Source of the DNA: Streptomyces pseudovenezuelae
GTDB lineage: Bacteria; Actinomycetota; Actinomycetes; Streptomycetales; Streptomycetaceae
NCBI RefSeq assembly: GCF_001513955.1
Contig: NZ_KQ948153.1
Span: forward strand, 286,575 to 350,574
Length of the DNA stretch: 64,000 bases
Reading direction: 5' to 3'
Below the pieces are notes generated by a model. The model had not been told where the DNA came from, did no database searches, and was given only the letters and a program-made list of their open reading frames with translations. The translations under genes were made by a program, and so were the position numbers. Shown in pieces: positions 40,163 through 47,617 of this stretch. Every line of letters starts with the position of its first letter. Within the stretch, counting starts at the first letter, position 1.

Positions 40163-42091
40163 ATGACAGTGCTCGGAGACGGGCCCCCGACGCTGTACGA
40201 CTCGGGGCCGGTGCCCGGGCCGGGCGGCTGGCCGGTGACGTACGAGCAGGTGGCGACGGGCAGCCTGCCGGTCGTCGAACTGCGGCTCGTGCCGCGGCTG
40301 AGCGCGGGACTGCGACTGCACGGCGAGTACCAGGGATCGGGCTTCACCGAGCCCAAGTACATCGCCCGTCGGGGGGACGGGCAGGTCGTGCAGCTGTCGC
40401 GGCTGCTGTATCTCGTGGCGTCGTCCGTCGACGGCGTCCGGGACACCGAGTCGATCGCCCACCGGGTGAGCGCGAGGTTCGGCCGTGAGGTCAGCGGCGA
40501 GAACATCCGCTTCCTCGTGGAGAAGAAGCTCGAACCGCTCGGTGTGACGGTCCCCGAGGGCCAGGAGAGCGACGAGGTCGACGCCCCGCGCTCCGACCTG
40601 CTGCTCGCCCTCAAGGGCCACCGGGTCATCTTCGACGAGCGGCGCACGGCACGGATCGCCGGGCTGTTCGCGTGGCTGCACCGGCCGGTCGTGGTCGCGG
40701 CGGTGCTTCTCACGGCCGTCGCCATGGACGTATGGCTGTTCGGTTTCTTCGGGGCGATCGAGCCGGTCCTGGAGGTCCTGGACCAGCCGGTGCTGATCCT
40801 GATCGTGTTCGCGCTGACCGTGGCCTCGCTCGTGTTCCACGAGTTCGGCCACGCCTCCGCGTGCAGATACGGAGGCGCCCGGCCGGGCTGCATCGGCTGC
40901 GGGATCTTCCTCATCTGGCCGTCGATGTACACGGACGTGACGGACGTGTACCGGATCGGACGCGGCGGCCGGATCAGGACCGACCTGGGCGGGGTCTACT
41001 TCAACGTCGTCTTCATGCTCGGCATGGCCGGGCTGTACTTCGCGACGGGGGAGCAGTTCTTCCTCGCCGCGGTGTACCTCGGGCACTTCGAGATCCTCGA
41101 ACAGCTGATGCCGGCGGTACGCCTCGACGGCTACTACATCCTGGGCGACCTCGCCGGCGTCCCGGACCTCTACGGCAAGATCAAGCCGATCCTGCTCGGT
41201 CTGGTGCCGGGGAGGAAGGGGCGGGCCGCCCGCAAAGAGGTCGCCGGGCTGAAGAAGTCGGCGCGGACCATCGTGGCCGCGTGGGTGCTCACCATGGTGC
41301 CGCTGATCATCGGCGAGATGGGCTACGGGCTGTGGAACCTGCCCCGGATCATCGCCACGATGACCCGGTCCATGGTCGAGCAGTTCTCCGGCACCGGGGC
41401 GGCCTTCGCGGACGGCCAGGTCGTCGAGGGGCTCGTCGGGGTGCTGGGCTGTCTGATGCTGCTGATCCCGATGGGCGGTGTCGTCTATCTCTCCGTGAAG
41501 ATCGGCGGACGGATCTTCCGGGCCGCGAAACGGTCCACGGCGGGGCGGCCCCGGTTGCGGGTGGCGCTGTGCGTGGCCGTGCTCGCCGGGCTGACGGGCC
41601 TCAGCTACGCGTGGACGTCCGGGCTGACGCCCCAGCCGCTCCCGAAGAAACCGCCGATCGCGCCGATCCTCCAGCCCGGTGTGTCAACGGAGGAACCGCG
41701 GCCCCGGCAGGCCACGACTCCGGACGGCGACGCGTCGACCTCGGACAAGGGCACCTCGCAGGACCCGGCGGGTACGGGTCCGGGCGCGGTGCCGCCCTCG
41801 GCGGCGGGCGGCTCCGCGGGCTCGGGCGCGCCCAGCCCCGGGACGTCCACCGGCACCTCGGCGTCCGCCTCACCGGCGGCGTCCGCGGCGGCACCGGGCT
41901 CGGCGAGCGGGGGCGCCTCCCGCGGGCCGGCGTCCCCGGCGCAGGGCACGTCGGCGGCCCCGGAAGCGTCCTCCCCGGGCACGGGCCCGACCACCCCCGT
42001 CTCGTCCCCGACCCCGTCGGAAAGTATCCCGCCCTCACCCACCGACACCCCGCCCCCACCACCGGCAAGCGGTTCACCGGGGGTGACCTGA
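40163..42091 (+). CDS. membrane M50-type peptide zinc metalloprotease with PqqD/RRE-like N-terminus
   Basis: A 642 aa protein. Residues about 75-135 (LSRLLYLVASSVDGVRDTES, AHRVSARFGREVSGENIRFL) look like a PqqD winged-helix RiPP-recognition element. About six hydrophobic helices follow. The zinc motif is HEFGH (226-230), then CIGCGIFLIWPSMYTDVTDV and the third-ligand region RLDGYYILGD with D322, as in putative peptide zinc metalloproteases (YydH-like). Residues about 500-642 are a Pro/Ser/Thr/Ala-rich tail. ATG after GGGGGGAGA. By context it probably binds, cleaves or exports the two small peptides. No radical SAM, LanM or YcaO enzyme is present. Confidence 0.85.
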   Translation: MTVLGDGPPTLYDSGPVPGPGGWPVTYEQVATGSLPVVELRLVPRLSAGLRLHGEYQGSGFTEPKYIARRGDGQVVQLSRLLYLVASSVDGVRDTESIAHRVSARFGREVSGENIRFLVEKKLEPLGVTVPEGQESDEVDAPRSDLLLALKGHRVIFDERRTARIAGLFAWLHRPVVVAAVLLTAVAMDVWLFGFFGAIEPVLEVLDQPVLILIVFALTVASLVFHEFGHASACRYGGARPGCIGCGIFLIWPSMYTDVTDVYRIGRGGRIRTDLGGVYFNVVFMLGMAGLYFATGEQFFLAAVYLGHFEILEQLMPAVRLDGYYILGDLAGVPDLYGKIKPILLGLVPGRKGRAARKEVAGLKKSARTIVAAWVLTMVPLIIGEMGYGLWNLPRIIATMTRSMVEQFSGTGAAFADGQVVEGLVGVLGCLMLLIPMGGVVYLSVKIGGRIFRAAKRSTAGRPRLRVALCVAVLAGLTGLSYAWTSGLTPQPLPKKPPIAPILQPGVSTEEPRPRQATTPDGDASTSDKGTSQDPAGTGPGAVPPSAAGGSAGSGAPSPGTSTGTSASASPAASAAAPGSASGGASRGPASPAQGTSAAPEASSPGTGPTTPVSSPTPSESIPPSPTDTPPPPPASGSPGVT

Positions 42092-42750
42092 GGGGGGGGG
42101 CTGGTGCCCGGCGGCCGGGTGGTCACACCGGCCCCACCTGGGCTGGTGCGCCAACGGGCCGTGGGTCACAGCCGGTGGTCGGCGCCGGGGCGCGGGCGGG
42201 GCGGTGGCCATCTCCGGGGTGGGCGAGTGCCTGCCTCGGGCGGGCGGGCACGGTCGGTTCGTGTTCCGGCCCGGGAGATCCTCCCGTCTCGGCCGGGTCG
42301 GCCCCGCCCCTCGGGGACTCGGCGGTCGCCGTGGGGGTGACGGCCGACTGCGGCCTCGCTCGTCTCCGGGGTGGGCGCGTGCCGGTCCGGGGGCCTGGTG
42401 GTCGCCGTGGGGGGACGGCAGGTTTCGGCCTGGCTCGCCTGCCCGGGACGGGCACGGTCGGGCTCGCGTTCCGGCCGGGGCCCTTACGTCTCGGTCGGGT
42501 CGGGTCGGGTCGGCCGGCCCGGAGGCCCGGTGGTCGCCTAGGGGTGACGGCTGGCTTCCGCGAGTGCCTGCTCACCACGGGCACGGTCGGGCGCGTGATC
42601 CGGACCGGGAGGTCGTCCCGTCTCCGGCGAGGTCGCTCGGCGTGGCCAGGGAGGCCCGGTGGTCGCCGTGGGCCGGCGGGTCGTCCCCGGCCTCGCCCTT
42701 CGTCGAGGCGGGGGACGGGCCCGGTTGTCCCCCACACCCGCCCCCCACAT
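42092..42750. repeat. imperfect GC-rich repeats, non-coding
   Basis: The 690 bp gap is filled by degenerate units. GCACGGTCGG plus a following GTTCCGG(C)CC(G)GG and CTCCCGTCTC(C/G)G occurs at about 42249, 42450 and 42580; GGTGGTCGCCGTGGGG(G)TGACGG occurs near 42325, 42404, 42530 and 42658. Runs of GGGTC (42497-42513) and a G8 run at 42092-42100 are present. Open frames through it lack ribosome sites and typical composition. A proper ribosome site for the next gene begins only at 42770. Confidence 0.65.
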
Positions 42751-42781
42751 CCGTATTCATCCATCCACCCAAGGAGATCCC

Positions 42782-43468
42782 TTGAGCAGCCACCGAAAAC
42801 CCCGCACCCCCAGCCCGTTGACCCGCCGTGCCGTTCGCGTGGGCCTGTTCGCCGCCGGTGTCGCCGGTGTGGCGACCGCCGTGCCGGCGCAGGCCGCCAC
42901 CGGTGGGGCCGCCGTCGGCGCCCCCAAGGTCGCCGTCGCGTCGGACCACGTCTTCAGCCACGCCGACCGCCGCGACCACACGGAGGAGAAGGACTCGTTC
43001 ACCATCCGCCAGTTCGGCAAGGTGAACGCCGCCTCCGTGCGCAACCAGGCCAACGCAGTCTCGTCGGGCTGCACCGCCGACGACGACTGCCGTTCGGTCG
43101 CGCTGTCGTTCCAGATCGTCACGGTCGCGGGCGAGCACACGCGCCTGAACGCCGTGAACCTCAGTGACGCCACCAACAAGAGCTGCACCGGCTGCCAGAC
43201 CCTGGCCGGTGCCTACCAGTTCGTGGTCTCCACGCCCGCCCCGCTCACCCTCGACTCCGCCCACCGCCGCCAACTTGCCGACGTCCACCGCCGGCTGGAC
43301 GCCCTGACCCGCTCCGACATCCCCGCGACCGAGCTGCGCACCCGGGCCGACGCCCTCGCCGCCGAGGTCAACTCCGTCCTCCAGGACGCCGTGGCCGACG
43401 CCCCCAGGGGCGACGCGCAGGACGACGTCACCATGCACCGCCACCTGGACGGCTGGCCCGGCCGCTGA
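42782..43468 (+). CDS. secreted protein of unknown function with paired cysteines
   Basis: A 228 aa exported protein, TTG start after CCCAAGGAG. Signal about 1-40 (RRAVRVGLFAAGVAGVATAVPAQAA). The mature part has SSGCTADDDCRSVALSFQIVT and, later, TNKSCTGCQTLAGAYQFVVS, which I recall as a widespread actinobacterial secreted domain of unknown function; four cysteines could form two disulfides. The C-terminal part is helical (VHRRLDALTRSDIPATELRT). It follows the M50-like gene in the same direction across 690 bp of repeats; a functional link is possible but unproven. Confidence 0.78.
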   Translation: MSSHRKPRTPSPLTRRAVRVGLFAAGVAGVATAVPAQAATGGAAVGAPKVAVASDHVFSHADRRDHTEEKDSFTIRQFGKVNAASVRNQANAVSSGCTADDDCRSVALSFQIVTVAGEHTRLNAVNLSDATNKSCTGCQTLAGAYQFVVSTPAPLTLDSAHRRQLADVHRRLDALTRSDIPATELRTRADALAAEVNSVLQDAVADAPRGDAQDDVTMHRHLDGWPGR

Positions 43469-43473
43469 CCCGA

Positions 43474-43516
43474 CGGCCGTCCGGCCCGCGGCAGCCACCC
43501 GTGGGCCGGACGGCCG
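43474..43516 (+). terminator. terminator after the secreted protein
   Basis: CGGCCGTCCGGCCC (43474-43487) pairs perfectly with GGGCCGGACGGCCG (43503-43516). Confidence 0.82.
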
Positions 43517-43526
43517 CGCAGCACCG

Positions 43527-43583
43527 TTGACATCGGCACACCCGCGGCGCAAACTCGGGACACTCAGGTGAAAAAAACTTCAC
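43527..43583 (+). promoter_or_regulatory. pobA promoter and candidate operator
   Basis: TTGACA (43527-43532), 17 bp, CAAACT (43550-43555) is a good housekeeping-type promoter. Just past the expected start, GTGAA (43568-43572) and TTCAC (43579-43583) form an inverted repeat with a 6 bp A-rich centre, well placed for a repressor. No PobR-type gene is adjacent. Confidence 0.5.
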
Positions 43584-43622
43584 TGTGCGAACACACCCCA
43601 AGGTCCCCGAAGGGAACGCCCG

Positions 43623-44798
43623 ATGCGTACCACCGTCGGCATCATCGGAGCCGGCCCCGCCGGCCTCCTCCTCGCCCGGCTCCTCCACCACGCCGGCATC
43701 GACTCGGTCGTCCTGGAGAGCCGCGACCGCGCCTACGTCGAGCAGCGCCAGCGCGCCGGGATCCTGGAGCAGGGCACGGTCGATGTACTGCGCGCGGTCG
43801 GCGCCGGGGACCGCATGGACCGCGAGGGACTTCCGCACGACGGCATCGAACTGCGCTACGACAGGAAGCGCCATCGCGTCGACTTCCCCGCCCTGACCGG
43901 CGGCCGGTCCGTGATGGTCTACGCCCAGACCGAGGTCTGCAAGGACCTCATCGCCCTCCAGCTGGAGGACGGCGGTCCGCTGCTGTTCGAGGCGGAGGCC
44001 CTGGCCGTCGAGGGCGCCGACACCGACGCCCCGCGCGTCCGCTTCCGGCACGAGGGCCGCGAGGACGTCCTGGAGTGCGAGTACGTCGTCGGCTGCGACG
44101 GCTTCTGGGGCGTGGCGAGGAAGGCGATCCCCGCCGAACTGACCAAGGTGTTCGAGCGGACGTACCCCTTCGCCTGGCTCGGCATCCTCGCCGACGTCCC
44201 GCCCTCCCACGACGAACTCGTCTACGCCCGCCACGACCGCGGCTTCGCCCTGCTGTCCATGCGCTCCCCGTCCGTCTCGCGCCTCTACCTCCAGGTCCCC
44301 GAGGGCACCGACGCCGAGAGCTGGGGCGACGAGGAGATCTGGGACGAGCTGGAGCGCCGCTTCGAGACGGACGACGACTGGAAGCTGGACCGGGGCCCGA
44401 TCACGCAGAAGTCCGTCACCCCGATGCGCTCCTACGTCCATGAGCCCATGCGGCACGGCCGGCTCTTCCTCGCCGGTGACGCGGCACACATCGTCCCGCC
44501 CACCGGGGCCAAGGGCCTCAACCTCGCCGTGGGGGACGTCGTGACCTTCGCGAGGGCGCTGACGCACCGGAAGGAGACCGGTTCGGCCGAGCTCCTCGAC
44601 GCCTACTCCGAGACCTGCCTGCGGCGGGTGTGGCAGGCCGAGCGGTTCTCGTACGACATGACGAGCCTCCTGCACCGGGCTCCCGACGCCACGTCTTTCG
44701 AGGACCGGATGCAGCTGGCCCGGCTGGAGCGGATCGCCGGGTCGCGGGCCGCCGAGACCGACCTCGCCGAGGGGTACACCGGCTTCCCCTTCGGGTGA
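43623..44798 (+). CDS. pobA: 4-hydroxybenzoate 3-monooxygenase
   Basis: A 391 aa FAD-dependent hydroxylase converting 4-hydroxybenzoate to protocatechuate with NAD(P)H and O2, feeding the beta-ketoadipate path. FAD motif GAGPAGLLLARLL near 9, RQRAGILEQGTVDVL, the DG segment CDGFWGVARKAIP (about 158-170), and GDAAHIVPPTGAKGLNLAVGD-type third motif (seen as GDAAHIVPPTGAKGLN) are all present, and the length matches the family. ATG start with GAAGGGAA upstream. It stands alone: no pca genes adjoin. Confidence 0.95.
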   Translation: MRTTVGIIGAGPAGLLLARLLHHAGIDSVVLESRDRAYVEQRQRAGILEQGTVDVLRAVGAGDRMDREGLPHDGIELRYDRKRHRVDFPALTGGRSVMVYAQTEVCKDLIALQLEDGGPLLFEAEALAVEGADTDAPRVRFRHEGREDVLECEYVVGCDGFWGVARKAIPAELTKVFERTYPFAWLGILADVPPSHDELVYARHDRGFALLSMRSPSVSRLYLQVPEGTDAESWGDEEIWDELERRFETDDDWKLDRGPITQKSVTPMRSYVHEPMRHGRLFLAGDAAHIVPPTGAKGLNLAVGDVVTFARALTHRKETGSAELLDAYSETCLRRVWQAERFSYDMTSLLHRAPDATSFEDRMQLARLERIAGSRAAETDLAEGYTGFPFG

Positions 44799-44946
44799 GG
44801 CCCCTCCAGTGCCGGGAATCACGCCTGCGCGTAGCGTGTTGGCCAGCACAACGAGGGAAGATCCTCCTCAAGCACTAGGGTCATTCCTTTGCCTACCCAT
44901 TACTCTTGAGGGCAAGGTCCACACACGGTGGCCATGGAGGAGTGAA

Positions 44947-45840
44947 ATGAGGAGCAGCAACCCGGTCTTCTCGCGACGGGGGTTCAGCCGCGACAACGGC
45001 TACGCGGGCTTCAACACCGCGCCGCAGGCCGGGGCCGCAGCCGTGGGCACGCAGGGCAACCCCTACGCGCAGCCGCAGGGCAACCCGTACGCGACCAACC
45101 CCTATGCCCAGCAGGGCCTGCAGCAGGGCGCCCCGCCGCAGACCCCGGTGACCACCGGCCGGATGACGATGGACGACGTCGTCCTGCGCACCGGCACCAC
45201 CCTCGGCATCCTGATCGTCACCGCCGCCCTCGCCTGGGCACTGCTGCCCGTCGACGACGCCAACATCGGCCGCTCGTACGGCATCGGCATCGGCGCCGCG
45301 GTGATCGGCATGGTCCTGGCGCTCGTGCAGTCCTTCAAGCGCAAGGCGACGCCCGCGCTGATCGTGTCGTACGCCGCGTTCGAGGGCGTGTTCCTCGGCG
45401 TCATCTCCAGCATCGTCGACAACCGCATCGCGAGCGGTGCGGCCATGCAGGCCGTCATCGGCACCCTGGCGGTCTTCGCCGCGGTACTGGTGGCGTACAA
45501 GGCCGGCTGGATCCGCGTGAACCGGCGGTTCTACGGCTTCGTGATGGCGGCCGCGCTCGGCTTCATGCTGCTGATGGTGGTCAACCTGCTGTTCGCCGCC
45601 TTCGGCGGCGGTGACGGCCTCGGCTTCCGCAGCGGCGGCCTCGGCATCCTGTTCGGCATCATCGGCGTGCTGCTCGGCGCGTGCTTCCTCGCCCTCGACT
45701 TCAAGCAGGTCGAGGACGGCATCGCCTACGGCGCGCCGAAGGAGGAGGCCTGGCTGGCGGCGTTCGGTCTCACGCTGACGCTGGTCTGGATCTACATGGA
45801 GTTCCTGAGGCTCATCGCGATCCTCAACAGCAGCGACTAG
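44947..45840 (+). CDS. Bax inhibitor-1/YccA family membrane protein
   Basis: A 297 aa integral membrane protein. A Gln/Asn/Pro/Tyr-rich cytoplasmic N-terminus with repeated NPYAQPQ/NPYATNPYAQQ (about 38-57), then seven hydrophobic helices (e.g. TLGILIVTAALAWALLPV, AAVIGMVLALVQSF, FVMAAALGFMLLMVVNLLFA) and a final DFKQVEDGIAYGAPKEEAW...WIYMEFLRLIAIL, the actinobacterial YccA/BI-1 signature with conserved Asp residues. The family forms a pH-sensitive calcium leak; its bacterial role is unclear. ATG after GGAGGAG. A perfect terminator follows. Confidence 0.92.
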   Translation: MRSSNPVFSRRGFSRDNGYAGFNTAPQAGAAAVGTQGNPYAQPQGNPYATNPYAQQGLQQGAPPQTPVTTGRMTMDDVVLRTGTTLGILIVTAALAWALLPVDDANIGRSYGIGIGAAVIGMVLALVQSFKRKATPALIVSYAAFEGVFLGVISSIVDNRIASGAAMQAVIGTLAVFAAVLVAYKAGWIRVNRRFYGFVMAAALGFMLLMVVNLLFAAFGGGDGLGFRSGGLGILFGIIGVLLGACFLALDFKQVEDGIAYGAPKEEAWLAAFGLTLTLVWIYMEFLRLIAILNSSD

Positions 45841-45858
45841 CCTCCGCCGGTCGTACGA

Positions 45859-45893
45859 CGAAGGGCCCCGGGTTCCGTACCCGGGGCCCTTCG
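45859..45893. terminator. bidirectional terminator
   Basis: A perfect 15 bp stem (CGAAGGGCCCCGGGT / ACCCGGGGCCCTTCG) with loop TCCGT between two convergent genes. Confidence 0.9.
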
Positions 45894-45906
45894 GCATGTG
45901 CGCAGC

Positions 45907-46137
45907 TCAGAAGTACCTGCGCGCGGCCCTCCTCAGGTCGTACTCGTGGATGATCGCCTTGGCGTGGCCGTACGCGAGGTTGTGTTCGTGACGGAGCCAG
46001 CTGACCTTTTCCTCGAAGCGGAAGAGGGCCGGGCCTTCGTCGACGGTGCGGAGCCAGTCGGAGACTTCACGACCGGTGCAGTGGGGAATGCGGGCGAGCA
46101 GGTTGCGGTGGGTCTCCTCGGAGAGGACGTGGGACAT
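45907..46137 (-). CDS. DUF4287 small protein
   Basis: A 76 aa protein, ATG after CCGGAGG. MSHVLSEETHRNLLARIP, EVSDWLRTV, EKVSWLRHEHNLAYGHAKAI fit DUF4287, an actinobacterial and proteobacterial helical domain of unknown function. Six residues longer is possible, but the ribosome site favours this start. Alone on its strand; divergent from the 103 aa gene. Confidence 0.85.
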   Translation of the reverse strand: MSHVLSEETHRNLLARIPHCTGREVSDWLRTVDEGPALFRFEEKVSWLRHEHNLAYGHAKAIIHEYDLRRAARRYF

Positions 46138-46241
46138 CGGCGCCTCCGGACGCAAAGGGGATGTAAGCCGGTCCTTCAGGTCACCGTGCCTGAGCGTTCG
46201 CCCGTTGGCAACAGTCCCGGTCGGACGCGTACGGTTGCCGA

Positions 46242-46553
46242 GTGGCTGATACTTCGCGTCTGACCCGGGCTGTGGACCACTTCGCCGACCGCCTGCGGGC
46301 CGCTCCGCAGAGCCGGTTGCAGCGGGGCGCCGCCGCCCAGGCGCTGGGACTGGCCCGGGAGTTCGCCCGCCGGACCCAGGTTCTGGAGGAGCCGGGGACC
46401 GAGCTTCGCGAGATGCCGGACGCGGGGATGTTCGCCGCCGCCGACCAGATCACCGTGGCCGTGCACGACTTGGCCCTCGTCCTGACGGACGAGGGCCAAG
46501 TGGAAGAAGCACTGGAACTGGTGGCGGAGGCCCAACAGCGGGCCGGGGTGTGA
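46242..46553 (+). CDS. small helical hypothetical protein
   Basis: A 103 aa, mostly helical, soluble protein (MADTSRLTRAVDHFADRLRA, RRTQVLEEPGTELREMPDAG, ADQITVAVHDLALVLTDEGQ). GTG start with a weak ribosome site. The family is not recognised beyond being a common streptomycete hypothetical. An unusual perfect 13 bp inverted repeat lies inside the gene at 46469-46500, near its 3' end. Confidence 0.7.
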   Translation: MADTSRLTRAVDHFADRLRAAPQSRLQRGAAAQALGLAREFARRTQVLEEPGTELREMPDAGMFAAADQITVAVHDLALVLTDEGQVEEALELVAEAQQRAGV

Positions 46554-46556
46554 CTC

Positions 46557-47339
46557 CTACAGGGACGCTATGACCCGGTCGGCCAGGATGTAGACGTTCT
46601 CCTCGCCGCACGCGAAGGTCAGTGTGTACGCGCCCGAGATGCCCGAGCCGCCCAGCAGGACCGGGCTCTCGCCCGCGCGCAGGGCGGCCGACAGACGTTC
46701 GGCCGTCTCGCGGTGGCCCGGGGTCATGCACAGGGTCGTGCCGTCCGCGAAGACGTAGACGTCCAGGGTGCCGAGGGGGCCCGGGCGGACGTCGGCCAGC
46801 TCGGTGCCGGAGGCGGCCAGGTCCTCAAGGGTGGCCACCGTGCGTTCGTGGTCGCCCACGACCGGTGAACCGACCGGCACGAAGTCCGGGTGGGAGGGGT
46901 GACGGCGGCGGGCCGCGGCCAGTTCGGGGCTGTCGCCCGCGAACTCGTCCACGTCGGCCGAGGACTCCGACACCGGCTCCAGGCCCACGAAATCGGCCTG
47001 CCGGGGCAGGAACAGCTCGCTGTCGGGCAGCCCGAGCAGCGAGGGCGCGTCGGAGGCGTCACGGGCCTCCTGGGCGGCCCAGAAGGCCCGCGCCTCGGCG
47101 AGCTCGCGCTCACGCTCCTCGGCGAGGGCCTCGGCCACGGCGGCACGTATCTCGTCGACGTCGGCGGCAGGACGCGCGGCCGGCACGAGACCCCGTACGG
47201 ACGCGGTGTTGTCCCTGGCGAGCTCGGCGTGCAGGGCGGCGACCTGTCGGCGCAGCACCATGAGGGTGCGCAGGACGGCGACGCCCACGGCGCCCGTGGC
47301 GGCCGTGGTGACCAGCAAGGCGATCGGCATGGCGCTCAC
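46557..47339 (-). CDS. membrane-anchored hypothetical protein
   Basis: A 260 aa protein. An N-terminal helix (IALLVTTAATGAVGVAVLRTL, about 5-25) anchors it; then a coiled-coil-like stretch (RRQVAALHAELARD; AEALAEERERELAEARAFWA, about 70-95), an acidic linker and a C-terminal beta-rich part (LGTLDVYVFADGTTLCMTPG, YTLTFACGEENVYILADRVI). The family is not recognised, but composition and codon use are fully coding. GTG start after GGGAG. It converges on the 103 aa gene with only 3 bp between their stops. Confidence 0.78.
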   Translation of the reverse strand: MSAMPIALLVTTAATGAVGVAVLRTLMVLRRQVAALHAELARDNTASVRGLVPAARPAADVDEIRAAVAEALAEERERELAEARAFWAAQEARDASDAPSLLGLPDSELFLPRQADFVGLEPVSESSADVDEFAGDSPELAAARRRHPSHPDFVPVGSPVVGDHERTVATLEDLAASGTELADVRPGPLGTLDVYVFADGTTLCMTPGHRETAERLSAALRAGESPVLLGGSGISGAYTLTFACGEENVYILADRVIASL

Positions 47340-47537
47340 TGACGTACTCCCGGTTCAAAGTCGACCCCCGACTTCCTACATCAGCTTGAAGGGCGGACTA
47401 TCCAGCTGTCAGTGCGTAACGTCACGAATCGGACAGGAACTTGGGTCCGATGTTTGGGGGTGAAGTGGCTCTGAGCTGCGAAAACCCCTGCAGGAAGGGA
47501 GATAGGTCACATCCTGAGGGAGATTGGATCACAAATC

Positions 47538-47572
47538 GGCCCAGAACCTTGGAGTTTCCCAGGTTCTGGGCC
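47538..47572 (-). terminator. terminator after the thiolase gene
   Basis: A perfect 12 bp stem GGCCCAGAACCT / AGGTTCTGGGCC with an 11-base loop, 45 bp past the thiolase stop (minus strand). Confidence 0.85.
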
Positions 47573-47617
47573 AAAGGGTGACACCGAGTCCCCGTGCGGA
47601 CACGGAGAGTTGGGCGA

